Source of the DNA: Sanderia malayensis
Lineage: Eukaryota > Cnidaria > Scyphozoa > Semaeostomeae > Pelagiidae
Reading direction: 5' to 3'
Assembly (NCBI GenBank): GCA_013076295.1
Contig: RQOL01000532.1
Coordinates: forward strand, 3,720,001-3,784,000
DNA length: 64,000 bases
In this document: positions 47,101 through 56,536 of the stretch, piece after piece
Layout of the letters: each line of letters begins with the position of its first letter
Position numbering within the stretch: the first letter of the stretch is position 1
The notes under the pieces: generated by a model
What the model was told of the DNA's origin: nothing
Database searches by the model: none
Seen by the model: only the letters and a program-made list of their open reading frames with translations
Translations under genes and position numbers: made by a program

Positions 47101-48388
47101 GTTCAGTGGTAGCTGTAGACTTTTCTGGTTCTACTTTTGGTGCAGTGGCAATCTGGGCCAAGGAAACATCAGCTGATTTCACCACAGGCACCCCCTGATT
47201 TTTAATCAAATCTTTCAACCTCTGGATATTCCTTTTACTAATGGTCAAATGATTTCTCCCAATTTCTTCCTTTCCGATTACAGTTGTGGTGATTTTCTTT
47301 GACAAACTTGATTTCTCTGCAGCATTAGCATCGTTGTTAGCACTGCCAAGTTCAATTTTTCTCCTAATTGTGATAATCTGAGCAGCCTTATCGACCTGCT
47401 TTTTAACCCCATTTGGTGTGTAATTCGTTGTTTCTTTTCCTTTCTCACATATGATTTTTACTGAAACTTTGTAAGCTTGACCTCTTTCGCGGTGGTCAAT
47501 GTCAATCGTACCCCCAAAGGTTTTAGGTGTGGTAGTAGCTTGTGATGTAGTGTTGATTTTTACAGTAGGCTGTTTTCTCTTTTGATTTAATAAAAATGAA
47601 GTGTCACTTATATTTACTGTTTTGTCAAAGTTTGTACTTAAATTTTTCTGCCAGCTATGTTGCAAATTGAGGGCCTTTTGTCTATAAATATTTTTTACAG
47701 ATTTAATGGCTGCCTTTGCTTCTTGTTTAGAATATTTCTTTGTTACTTTTTTTCTTGGCTTTTTAATTAAATGGCTTACACGAACATCAGCATTGACTTG
47801 AGTTTCTGGAATTATCTTTTCGTTCTGTTGAAGGGTAATTTTTGGTAGCATAAATGGTGGCTTTAACCTTATTTCAGGTGGCTTTTCTTTATTTTGTACA
47901 AGACTTCTTGGAAGGGGAGCTTTATTTGTATTATCTGATTTCTTTGTCACTGTATCCTGTTGAACTGATATTCTTTTTTCTGGCATTAATTTAAACTTGT
48001 TCAAAAGATGCACTGCAGGATTGATCTCAGCCAGTCGACTATTCGTTTTTATATTGTCTAATTTTGATCTTTTTGCTGGAGGTTCCTGTGCATCAATGTC
48101 ACTGCCATTATCACATTGTGTTAATTTTTCTTTTCTTTGTTCAACATTTTCTTCATTATCCTTCTTTTGTTCAACAGTTTCTTCCTCTTTGTCATCGTCA
48201 AAGTCAAAAAATAATGATGCTGCTATTTCCATGGCCTCTTCTTCCATTACAACTTCATTCTGTGGCTCAGTTATATCTTTGTTCATGGCAGGAATTCCAA
48301 CATCCTTGGATGCAGTATTGTTACTGTTATTTACAACACTCAGGCAACCAAGTGGCTGTTCCATCTTTGAATTAATATTGTCAACCAT
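44138..48388 (-). CDS. Large single-exon protein of unknown function, probably nuclear
   Basis: An open frame that continues upstream to 48439, but a good 3' splice site (TATTTTTTATAG) sits just before the ATG at 48388, so that ATG is taken as the start (1416 residues). The N-terminus has an acidic patch (residues about 35-80). The bulk is Ser/Thr/Lys-rich and low complexity. A motif NIQRLKDLIK occurs twice, near residues 386 and 460. Residues about 1110-1220 look globular (a QWTFLPKHSDEAFLEMIGLE segment, then VVDALKYTFPLPDD) and are the likely conserved domain. Basic stretches (KKPRKKVTKKY near 210, KRRYPEDRAEK near 1333) resemble nuclear localisation signals. I do not recognise the family. 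A chromatin or transcription cofactor is only a guess. It is convergent with UQCC6. Confidence 0.8.
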   Translation of the reverse strand: MVDNINSKMEQPLGCLSVVNNSNNTASKDVGIPAMNKDITEPQNEVVMEEEAMEIAASLFFDFDDDKEEETVEQKKDNEENVEQRKEKLTQCDNGSDIDAQEPPAKRSKLDNIKTNSRLAEINPAVHLLNKFKLMPEKRISVQQDTVTKKSDNTNKAPLPRSLVQNKEKPPEIRLKPPFMLPKITLQQNEKIIPETQVNADVRVSHLIKKPRKKVTKKYSKQEAKAAIKSVKNIYRQKALNLQHSWQKNLSTNFDKTVNISDTSFLLNQKRKQPTVKINTTSQATTTPKTFGGTIDIDHRERGQAYKVSVKIICEKGKETTNYTPNGVKKQVDKAAQIITIRRKIELGSANNDANAAEKSSLSKKITTTVIGKEEIGRNHLTISKRNIQRLKDLIKNQGVPVVKSADVSLAQIATAPKVEPEKSTATTEQKTTKINTSPGCIVSTSSGTISRESNIKIIEGNIQRLKDLIKKHVTTVSKSTGVSETQKTTIQTGTFAKDLSLMQQNTKDIKLLKNSDLRSIDGTSKGSDNKLISLSDMTNRAGSEKADKTTFLTIQGSKITTKNNSPEQYQNSIPSISATSKGTGTCLLAPFTPPITVPVLDTSVKVGIEAMGLPKIASVCSLAGSKNTQPGSTEIELCLSGIAEQQNVKDTITLDLKKVARNQDSLTNYSTSNKATTFTTVTSNATASAAKPTINIGNMDQQNQVITPACTVNSANGRTPFIPFESSVKNSVSVAEGLRVPEIIALTNTITKSLSNLKNNLMQEQHIDISRTNVSATVTGGMDSTTVSKDPFRPINVGSTKIENIKLDANRQPTKQTVTKIKPHGNNAPTTAGQSVSQVDDRTHTLRPYSVSQKPPTLPQYVTTQANSCAGQLQAPQPKRFLATKKLRQLLSQNAGAQRMVLIKNNGQFGLLPVGDANIPGSFLAKPISLNNAVVPGIESLPGSTLLLPPNHFVPSTVASSNTLQSVNATGEFSDMPHLAPIHLATGHPGAVASTESLKHNKSISKTFSAEAKLPHNSQSNVESALRNLTDFISKTCPGIPVSQAQTNTSNQRPVKFHNFVPKTSTNTFQPQHRSLISEQQSSEQPLLHESKVKKPPNGPGLYETTPFWRQGSSNLKNALPENFRIDLSRSVDSNYGKVFKELSDQTGKNFKMKLNGEEFRVQLGLFENQIRLKNTDKKRQWTFLPKHSDEAFLEMIGLEAVVDALKYTFPLPDDVALLYSQMTENDSTRQNRDILKLIAATIPKNTKPTTVGIQTLKSNVADKIFFNKNTLASNAKAHKLSQLPTSIKDLAMNFRSKRSAFNDEEREFSEQTRGKSREQKTGVNTQSKHGLKRRYPEDRAEKQAHKTTRYKKFVITKCENGITYRIGIKRININIQRPFVKNPVIDGTTSKNISGVVKPKMQEPFVYLTDILLE

Positions 48389-48643
48389 CCTATAAAAAAT
48401 ACAGTTTAGCAAATTGATAAACTGGAAACTAAGCATCATCCAAACATTATGTGGTGTGTAAATGTTGTCAAAGTCATCATAAGACTAGCAAATAACTTTA
48501 GACTAGCCAACTACTCCAGCCCTCCAACATTTGCCATGTTGGTAAGAAAATTGTTCTCTTTTATGTACTGACAATGAACAGTCTTACTGGATTTGATGAA
48601 AGAGTTATAATACACTCTTCAATGAATGTACCACTACCTGCTT

Positions 48644-49123
48644 ACCGTATTTCCTCTATTAAGCGCCCAGGCGCTTATTAAAAATTCTGCAAAATTGGGT
48701 GGGCGCTTATTAGATGGGGCATTGAATAACATTCGGAACTATATAAGATTATTCTTGAGGTTGTTTGATTTTAAAATTTCAGGACTGTGAAATAAGCCCC
48801 ATCTCATCCTCCTCCTATTCATCGATCAAGTTCTCCAGATTGCCGTCAATATCGGATTCATTGATTACAAATGGATCAACTTCAACTGCTGATCTTGACT
48901 GCATTGCATTTTCCAAACGCTCACGTCCCTATGAAAGTGTTTTGCCAGCCTTAAAGCGTTTCTACGTTATTGTTTGAGCCAAACAGGGAAAATGTAAGAC
49001 TTCTATTAACTGCCCTGGGCGGTTAATAGGGAGGGGGTACTTATTCCACACTTTTTGATTTTCGAGTGGCGCTTATTTGAGGGGGGTTAAAATAAAGTGG
49101 GCGCTAGTCAGAGGAAATACGGT
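48644..49123. mobile_element. 480-bp MITE with ACCGTATTTCCTCT termini
   Basis: The left end ACCGTATTTCCTCTATTAAG and the right end, read on the other strand, ACCGTATTTCCTCTGACTAG share 14 perfect terminal bases. GGCGCTTATT motifs recur inside both arms. TA lies just outside or at each end. No transposase frame. Confidence 0.75.
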
Positions 49124-51352
49124 AATAATTATTGAAACGTTTTCCAACCACGGGCTTATTATGACCCCTGCTAAATATTATCTCTTGATTCAAATTTAGA
49201 TTTTATGTAAACTAGGTGAATAACAAACCATTGTTTCTCATGACAGACCTTATTAATTCTTTATTTTAAATTGTTTCTTAGATTGCCAACAGCAGGAGTA
49301 CCTCCAAATTTTCAATATGAAAAAAGATCACTACCATACATTTTGACCTTCCCTCCTCGTTTGTTATTTTTGGAAACTCACACCTACATTTATTTTTGGG
49401 AATTCTTTTGCTAAATGATCAGCCTTTCTGCTAATCATTTATTAGTTTTAGAGAAATTTTCATGTTCACTGCCACCATTACAAGGATTTTGTAGTCCACA
49501 CCTTGACAATTTTCAAATTGAAATTGCCTGGATACGAGTCGAGACACAGCTTGTAGCAATGGCTGCCGATGCGAATAAAAACACAAATTTTCCGCCATTT
49601 TGATTTTTAAAACATGCGAAGTTAGATCGTTCAAATCAAAGCTTGCATGAGACTTATAAACTCATTTAACCTCGACCAATTTGAGTTTAGACGAAATATA
49701 GATTATGAGCAGTTTTGCATATATCTTAAAATCCACAAAATCAACTTTAATATTGGCCAAACTTAGGCCCATATATGTGCAGATGATGGGCCTACTGCAA
49801 GCCATTTTGCTGCGATGCAAAATTCGATCCTCATTTTTATGTTTTCAATTACAAGAAATAAAGACACAATGTAACGTAAACGTTCAGAACAAATAATAAT
49901 TAAGTAAAACCTACCCAGCTAATTGGCTAAATTTTCAGAAAACTCATTCAGAGTTCACCAGTGTGACGTAATCTATTTTCGCGCCATTTTTCAATCTGCT
50001 CTTGAGTCTTGGAAAAAAGATGCAAATGACAAATTTGCCTTTAGACTCCTTCTTTTCACTTGCTTCGAAGATTACAGTCTAAATTTTCCGTTTTGTGTGG
50101 AATCTTTTAGAGTCTACAATATACAACAACAACTCACACAGCACAGCAGAGGGCCTTGGCTGGCCTAAATGCCGAAAATTGAGTCATGTGTCTAGCTTTG
50201 ATTTGATTGGTCGGTTTTGCCGCGTGACAAATGAAGTACGCATGCTCGATTTCCCGCGTTTGCGCATCAGTGCTCATGTCAACGCCTCACCTCCCTTGCG
50301 AAGCGGAAGCCCCGCTTGATTTCTCGCAATGAACTGAATTGCGGGGTGCTTCACGGCTATAAATGTATGTATGTAATGTATGTATGTATGTATGTATGTA
50401 CCAATCCTTGAATACTGAAAATTAGAAAATTCTGCCTCACTTTCATTGCTCTTTCCTGAACGTCAGCTATCATTGACGTCAACTGTTGTTCACTTGGATT
50501 TTCAAAATGGCGGATAGTTGACAATGGCTTGGCATATCTAAGATTAGACAGCTGAGTGAACCTTGAAACCCGCGAAATGAAACCCGCCCAACTTTTGTTG
50601 AAGATCGCTGTTCCATTCAGATCGAAGGCCAAAACACTAGGGAGGTGGCGCGCGCAGCGCGCCAGTCTTCCTAGTTACGAACTAAATTTGGGCTCAACAT
50701 TCTTATTTCCATTGGTACTCAAAATAGTTTAAATATAATTGCTTTGGTGGTGAAGACAGTTCTCGTTCGAGGTGTTTTTAATGGTACTCAGGTCTCTTCA
50801 CTTCCAAAAACGTCAATCTCTGTATTATAGCATGACTATAGCACCAAGTCACTTCAAATTGTCAGACCTCCCTGGTTGTATCTTATGGAACTAAAACTTT
50901 TATACTTTTATCTAATTATAGGCCCTATCTTCTACCGATAATGAACTTATTGCTGATATCTCTGCTATCCTTTGTTACTTTTGGATCCGCAACAAAATTT
51001 CAAAAGACAGAATTAACGAACAGCCATAAATAGAAATCGTGAATGCGTGGAATGAACGGAGACGGAGTCGATGTAAACAAAAGTCATATGAAAATTTGGA
51101 CTCCATCCTTCTGAAGGAAAATCATTTAACTAAAACATCAAAGATGCTAACGATTGGCAGCAGGATGCTTCAAGATGTTTCAAAATGCAGCAGGATTCTT
51201 CAACGAAACGATGAACGTAAGTTTTTCCTTTCTATGCTCTTATTGAGGCTCTCCTGGTGAATACTGCAGGGAAAGAACCATGCTAATAGCAAATTTACTT
51301 CGTTGAAACACATAATATCGTTTAGAAAATTTATATGGGACAATTGTTTTGG
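49124..51352. other. Intergenic region with possible minus-strand exon
   Basis: A minus-strand frame between about 50650 and 50440 stays open and ends at a GTGAGG donor after the segment SMIADVQERAMK. It lacks an in-frame ATG and further exons, so I do not call it a gene. The short GC-rich palindrome GGCGCGCGCAGCGCGCC lies at about 50646-50662. Confidence 0.3.
50363..50400 (+). repeat. TATG microsatellite
   Basis: About nine ATGT tetranucleotide units with one interruption (GTAATG). Same motif as the large array at 4170-4815. Confidence 0.9.
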
Positions 51353-51579
51353 TGTTGCGAACACTGCAAACAGGACTGACAAATTGATTGACACTAATCC
51401 AATATTAAATACTCTAACCAGATACGTTGATTGTGAAACACCTTTTTTAGTTGAATTTGTTGATGAAGAATGGAAAAATAGGTTGTTGGTTTTTCTGTTG
51501 CTGTTCCATATGTTTAGAAATCGTTCGTGGGGATCACAAATAACGAACCCACTCGTTGTCGGAAGAAAAATATACGACA
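51353..51579 (+). repeat. 5' LTR of BEL/Pao element
   Basis: Starts TGTTGCGAACACTGC and ends TATACGACA. Identical in sequence and length to the 3' LTR. Confidence 0.96.
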
Positions 51580-51625
51580 ACTGGCACCTCCGACGGGACC
51601 TATTTGAGGTCAAGTTTAACGAACA

Positions 51626-54600
51626 ATGGCGGAGCAGCAAGTAGAACGTGCGATGAGCGGAGATGAATCATCAGAAAGTAGTGAAAATAGCACTGCACGG
51701 GATCCACGTGGGGATCAAGATACGTTAGAAGATTTGAAGGAATATCGGGAGATTAATAAAGAAGTCAATGAAGACGCTATTGAAGAACTAAAGTCCTTGA
51801 CAGCCCAAAAAGAGACTGATTCACAGAGATTGGCAGAATTACGATACACCTTGGAGCCTACAATAAAGGAAATAGAGGTTTTGGACAAGAAAATCCAAGG
51901 TATGATGAAAAAACTTAGATTAAAACGGGAATTAATAAATGAGTTGAAAACGTGTAGGGCATATCACGCAAAAGTTAAAACGCTCATGCAAAGAGCAAAA
52001 GAGCACGAAGCTTCAAACAAGAAAGCGAGTCTAAGCGGAACGACGCGTCAACAAGAGCATAGGCAAGGGGGGAGAAAGGAATCGTTGAGCCCACCACCCC
52101 TGTTTCATATTGGTGATGACAGGACCGTGACTGCGCCGAGCATATCAAATCAGGCAACGATACAAGTCACTGGAACTGCTGACAAGCCCTCGAGCTATGA
52201 TCTCTTTGGTATGCAAGGAATGCCAGAGCCGACAGGTCAAATACACAGACCAGAGATTAGCGCTACTGCTAACACGGGGCAAACATTCTCCAGACCAGAT
52301 ATCTTCGGAATGAGAATGGGGAACGAGGATCAAGGAAACCGGAGAACAGGATGGGAATGGCCAACTAACACAAGAAGTGCTTATGCAGAGATGGTTGGGC
52401 AGCCAAGAGCAAACTCAGCAAGCTCAATAAGATTGCCGAAAATTGAAATGAAGAGCTTTAACGGGGACCCGAAGGAATGGATCCAATTCTGGGATGTTTT
52501 TGAACGAAACATTCATCTAAATACATCTTTGGCGAGAGTAAACAAAATGCAATATTTGAAAGGCTTGTTAAAGGGTGCAGCAGCAAATGCAATAAGCCAC
52601 TTGTTGATAACCGAAGACAACTATCAGCCAGCAGTTGAAGCTCTAAAGCAACGATACGGACAGCCAGCTCTTTTGAGAAACAGCCACTTAGCGGCCTTAA
52701 AGGAGGTTGAGCCAGTCTACAATTCAAAGGAATTAACAAGGTTGAGGCGTTTACATGATGAAGTTGACTGCCATTACAAGGCTCTTACAGTCATGGGAGT
52801 AAAGAGTGAAACCTATTCAATGGTTATCATGCCGGATCTGATGAAAAAGATCCCAAGAGATATTGTTGTGTCTGTAAAACGACTAAGAGACGTGAATTAC
52901 GACTGGCAGCTAGGAGAATTTCTGGAAGGATTGTGGAATGAGTTGGTTATAAGAGGACTGCACGAGACAAACAGTAACAACAGAGAAATCTCTAAAGACC
53001 ATAAGACAGGAAAGGTGTTCTCGATAGCCAGCAAGCTTTGTCCCTTCTGTTTGGCAGAACATCCTGCAGAGGATTGTGCTAAGGTGACCGACATAGAAGA
53101 AAGAAGACAGCTGGTTAAAAGGTATAAAAGATGTTTCCAGTGCTTAAAAAAGGGACACAGGGCCAGAGATTGCTACCTACGAAAGGAATGCAGCAAGTGC
53201 AAAAAACAAGGTCATCACGCTTCGATCTGCAAGGAAGAACATGCAGCAAATTTGCACGTCACAGGAAAAGGCTCAATTGCGTATCAAACTGTACAAGCAA
53301 TAGTCAATTTACCGGGGAAGAATGAAGTTCGATGCCGGATGCTCTTAGATACCGGCTGTGATAGGAGCTATATGACCCAGGAATTCGCCAACAAATTAAA
53401 AGGAAAACCTATCCGTTATGAGAGGAAAATTCTGGACACAGTTCATGGAGAAAAGACACACAACTGTGCGGTATTTTTGCTGGAAATGAAGAATGGCAAA
53501 GGTGAGCTACAATGCACAGCAGAAGTATCAACACTAAGCAAGTTGACATCCGTGAGGAACGTGAAGCCAAAGATAATACAAGAGAGATACCACCATCTCA
53601 AGGGATTAGAGTTTTCGGATATATCAGACAAGGATGAGCTGGACGTACACATCATCGTAGGATTGGAAGATTTGTGCAAGATAAGAACTGGAACGATGAT
53701 TTGGGGAGCTAAAGGAGAACCTGTTGCAGAAGAAACGAAAATGGGATGGACGTTATTAGGTCCAGTGGCTGATGAAGGAACATCACAAAATCAGGAAAGC
53801 CGAGTACTACTTACAAAGGAACAATCTTCAATATCAGAAAGTCTAGAAAGGCTGTGGGATCTAGACACAGTAGGAATACGTGAAGGAGATGAAGTACACG
53901 ATATGTTCAAAGATACAATAACCTTCAATGGGCAAAGGTACTGTGTGGAGTTGCCATGGAAACAAGGAAGTTACCGTTTGCCTAGTAACAAGGAGATGAG
54001 TGAAGATCGGTTGAGAGGACTGATTAGGCGTTTAAGGAAAAACCCTGAGCAGCTACAAGCATATGACAACGTCATAAAGGAACAACTGAAGAGTGGGATA
54101 GTGGAACCTGTTCCGAAGGACGAGTTCACTAGTAAGGTTCACTACATTCCGCATCATGGTGTTTTCAAACAGAACGCAGAGAGTACAAAGTTACGTTTGG
54201 TGTACGATGCGTCAGCAAAAGGAAGAAGGACTGATAAGTCGTTGAATGAGTGTCTGCACGTGGGACCGGCGCTCACACCATTGCTCTTTAACGTGTTGAC
54301 AAGATTCAGAACAAAACCAGTGGCGTTAGTTGGAGATATACAGAAGGCGTTCCATCAAGTTGAAGTGTGTACAAGAGATCGAGACAGTCTGCGTTTTCTT
54401 TGGACAGATGACCCGTTTAAAGAACCACTAAGCATCAAAGAGTTACGCTTCACTCGAGTTATCTTTGGATCCGGACCAAGCCCATTTCTTCTGAATGGCA
54501 CCATTCAGAAGCATCTCGAGCAGTATGAAGAAAGAGACCCTGCATTTGTAGAGGAAGCTAGCAAATGTTTTTATGTAGATGATTATGTGGGAGGAGCAAA

Positions 54601-54748
54601 TAACGCTAAGGAAGCAATGGTGCTACAACAGAAGCTTGAAGAAAGAATGCAAGAGGGAGGATTTGCATTACATAAGTGGAAGTCAAATAGCAAGGAAGTT
54701 ATGAAGAATCTGCAATTCGAAACAAGTCAGAATGAAGAAGATAGTTGA
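51626..54748 (+). CDS. BEL/Pao Gag-protease-reverse transcriptase polyprotein
   Basis: A frame of 1040 codons starting 47 bp after the 5' LTR. Residues 25-130 are coiled-coil-rich. The DUF1759-type Gag region (MKSFNGDPKEWIQFWDVFE) starts near 273. Three Cys/His motifs follow at about 471-530 (CPFCLAEHPAEDC, CFQCLKKGHRARDC, CSKCKKQGHHASIC). A retropepsin motif LLDTGCDRSYM lies near 573. The reverse transcriptase shows LVYDASAKG, VGDIQKAFHQ (catalytic Asp) and FYVDDYVGG (catalytic Asp pair, near 983). The frame stops about 50 residues after the catalytic loop, before RNase H. It overlaps the integrase frame by 17 bp in another frame, as expected for a deletion joint. The open Gag-RT frame fits a young copy. 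Confidence 0.93.
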   Translation: MAEQQVERAMSGDESSESSENSTARDPRGDQDTLEDLKEYREINKEVNEDAIEELKSLTAQKETDSQRLAELRYTLEPTIKEIEVLDKKIQGMMKKLRLKRELINELKTCRAYHAKVKTLMQRAKEHEASNKKASLSGTTRQQEHRQGGRKESLSPPPLFHIGDDRTVTAPSISNQATIQVTGTADKPSSYDLFGMQGMPEPTGQIHRPEISATANTGQTFSRPDIFGMRMGNEDQGNRRTGWEWPTNTRSAYAEMVGQPRANSASSIRLPKIEMKSFNGDPKEWIQFWDVFERNIHLNTSLARVNKMQYLKGLLKGAAANAISHLLITEDNYQPAVEALKQRYGQPALLRNSHLAALKEVEPVYNSKELTRLRRLHDEVDCHYKALTVMGVKSETYSMVIMPDLMKKIPRDIVVSVKRLRDVNYDWQLGEFLEGLWNELVIRGLHETNSNNREISKDHKTGKVFSIASKLCPFCLAEHPAEDCAKVTDIEERRQLVKRYKRCFQCLKKGHRARDCYLRKECSKCKKQGHHASICKEEHAANLHVTGKGSIAYQTVQAIVNLPGKNEVRCRMLLDTGCDRSYMTQEFANKLKGKPIRYERKILDTVHGEKTHNCAVFLLEMKNGKGELQCTAEVSTLSKLTSVRNVKPKIIQERYHHLKGLEFSDISDKDELDVHIIVGLEDLCKIRTGTMIWGAKGEPVAEETKMGWTLLGPVADEGTSQNQESRVLLTKEQSSISESLERLWDLDTVGIREGDEVHDMFKDTITFNGQRYCVELPWKQGSYRLPSNKEMSEDRLRGLIRRLRKNPEQLQAYDNVIKEQLKSGIVEPVPKDEFTSKVHYIPHHGVFKQNAESTKLRLVYDASAKGRRTDKSLNECLHVGPALTPLLFNVLTRFRTKPVALVGDIQKAFHQVEVCTRDRDSLRFLWTDDPFKEPLSIKELRFTRVIFGSGPSPFLLNGTIQKHLEQYEERDPAFVEEASKCFYVDDYVGGANNAKEAMVLQQKLEERMQEGGFALHKWKSNSKEVMKNLQFETSQNEEDS

Positions 54749-56285
54749 TCCAACTCGATACAGTACAAAACAACGATTGCTGAAGGTGACGGCCTGGGTA
54801 CGCAGATTTATTGAATGCTGTAGGCAGAAGAAGAGAAGCTGCAAGAAATTGGAAATCGAAGAGATAAATTGTGCTGAGGAGATGTGGATTAAAGAGGTGC
54901 AAAGGGAGTTGCAACAGGATAAGGACTTCAAGCAGACAAAGCAAGCATTGAATGTAAGCGAAACGAATGGAATGTTGAGGTGTGAAGGTCGATTCGAACA
55001 CACCGACTTGCCATTTGAGACAAAGAAGCCACGTTTGTTGCCGAAGAACAACTATTTTACAAGATTGGTTATCCAAGAGTGTCACGAGATAACTATGCAT
55101 GGGGGAATCAATACTACACTTGCAGAAGTAAGACGTAAATTTTGGATTCCTAAAGGCCGACAAGCCGTCAAGAAGGTCTTAAGAGAATGTTTTAAATGCA
55201 CGAAAGAGAAGGCACAACCACTGAGTTCATCAGCTACGGGTCAATTACCAAAGGAAAGGGTGACACCATCAAGACCGTTTGACACAGTCGGCGTTGACTT
55301 CTCTGGAGCTATTAAGATAGCAGATAACAGGAAGGCATATATCGCCCTGTTTACGTGTGGAGTCACTCGCGCTATTCATCTGGAACTGGTCGAAGACATG
55401 ACCGCGTCAGAATTTATGTCAATGCTGCAACGATTCATAGCTAGACGAGGTGCACCCAAACTGATAACTAGTGACAATGCCAAGACGTTCATATCAACGG
55501 CAAGGCACTTACGAAAGATCATGAAAAGTGGAGAACTGGAATCATTCTTAACAATTAATCGAATAGATTGGAAGTTGATCACTGCAAAGGCACCATGGCA
55601 AGGAGGATTCTACGAACGACTGATTGGTGTGACAAAGAAAACCTTGTTTAAGGCAATCGGGCGATCCGTGTTAAGGTTTAGAGAGCTTGAAACAATGTTG
55701 ATCAAGGTGGAAGGACTGTTGAACAACCGCCCTCTAACGTATCAAACAGAAGAACTGGATCTGGAGGTTATCACACCTAACCATTTAATTTTCGGACACG
55801 CACTACCTATCATTGGGGACCATGATGAAGATTCAGAAGAAGATGTTGTATTCACCAAGAGAATGAAGTACTTGGAGTCGAAGAAGAATCATATATGGAC
55901 ACGGTGGATGAAAGAATATATTCTCAATCTTAGAGAATACCACAAGATAATTACCACTATTGTTGATCCACCGAGATTGGGACAACTCGTACTGATCGTT
56001 GACGACTCAGTTCGAAGAAGATATTGGCAAATGGGGAAGATTGTGAAGCAACTAAAGAGCAAGGACGGTGTAACCAGGGCAGTCAAGGTGCAGATTGCTT
56101 CGCAAGGAAAGTTGTATGAAATCGAGCGTCCACTGCAAGGAATCTGTCCACTCGAAATTGATGCTCCAATAAACAAGGAAAAGAACGATGTAAGCCAACT
56201 GAGAATACAACCGAGAAGAGCTGCCGCAACGTCCGGCGAGAATAGACGCAAGTTAGTAACTGACATTTTAAATCAAGACCCTTAG
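54732..56285 (+). CDS. BEL/Pao integrase part of the interrupted polyprotein
   Basis: A 517-codon frame that is really the C-terminal part of pol. The first 30 residues contain LLKVTAWVRRF, which in intact elements follows RNase H. A zinc-binding HHCC region comes next (CHEITMHGGINTT ... ECFKCT). The integrase core has Asp in TVGVDFSGAI, Asp in ITSDNAKTF and Glu in PWQGGFYERLIG, so the catalytic triad is present. The C-terminal DUF5641-like segment (PPRLGQLVLIVDD ... RRRYWQMGKI) is typical of BEL/Pao. It ends 20 bp before the 3' LTR. The ATG at 54732 is probably not a natural start. Confidence 0.9.
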   Translation: MKKIVDPTRYSTKQRLLKVTAWVRRFIECCRQKKRSCKKLEIEEINCAEEMWIKEVQRELQQDKDFKQTKQALNVSETNGMLRCEGRFEHTDLPFETKKPRLLPKNNYFTRLVIQECHEITMHGGINTTLAEVRRKFWIPKGRQAVKKVLRECFKCTKEKAQPLSSSATGQLPKERVTPSRPFDTVGVDFSGAIKIADNRKAYIALFTCGVTRAIHLELVEDMTASEFMSMLQRFIARRGAPKLITSDNAKTFISTARHLRKIMKSGELESFLTINRIDWKLITAKAPWQGGFYERLIGVTKKTLFKAIGRSVLRFRELETMLIKVEGLLNNRPLTYQTEELDLEVITPNHLIFGHALPIIGDHDEDSEEDVVFTKRMKYLESKKNHIWTRWMKEYILNLREYHKIITTIVDPPRLGQLVLIVDDSVRRRYWQMGKIVKQLKSKDGVTRAVKVQIASQGKLYEIERPLQGICPLEIDAPINKEKNDVSQLRIQPRRAAATSGENRRKLVTDILNQDP

Positions 56286-56304
56286 GATCTTGATTTGGGG
56301 GGAG

Positions 56305-56531
56305 TGTTGCGAACACTGCAAACAGGACTGACAAATTGATTGACACTAATCCAATATTAAATACTCTAACCAGATACGTTGATTGTGAAACACCTTTTTT
56401 AGTTGAATTTGTTGATGAAGAATGGAAAAATAGGTTGTTGGTTTTTCTGTTGCTGTTCCATATGTTTAGAAATCGTTCGTGGGGATCACAAATAACGAAC
56501 CCACTCGTTGTCGGAAGAAAAATATACGACA
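56305..56531 (+). repeat. 3' LTR of BEL/Pao element
   Basis: Preceded by the polypurine tract and followed by the TTTGG target duplication. Matches the 5' LTR base for base. Confidence 0.96.
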
Positions 56532-56536
56532 TTTGG

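Larger units (their letters stand above)
51353..56531 (+). mobile_element. BEL/Pao LTR retrotransposon, internally deleted
   Basis: 5179 bp from LTR to LTR. The two 227-bp LTRs (TGTTG...CGACA) are identical by eye. The five bases TTTGG flank both ends (51348-51352 and 56532-56536), a perfect target duplication. A primer-binding-like TGGCACCTCCGACGGGAC follows the left LTR by two bases. A polypurine tract GGGGGGAG lies right before the right LTR. Coding parts are Gag, protease and reverse transcriptase in one frame, then integrase in another. The RNase H segment is missing. Confidence 0.96.

Noticed and set aside
44255..48395. Many plus-strand frames of 60-132 codons opposite the large minus-strand exon
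   Set aside because: They are antisense shadows of a low-complexity coding exon. No splice sites or motifs.
49431..49600. Minus-strand exon beginning ATGGCGGAAAAT
   Set aside because: A YY1-like start context is attractive, but the frame is short, the donor is weak, and no downstream exon follows.
50440..50650. First coding exon of a mitochondrial protein (minus strand)
   Set aside because: The apparent start is TTG, no in-frame ATG is found nearby, and no partner exon could be located.
51200..51640. Minus-strand 146-codon frame over the 5' LTR, and its twin at 56083-56550
   Set aside because: Both arise from the same LTR sequence read backwards. They are not genes.
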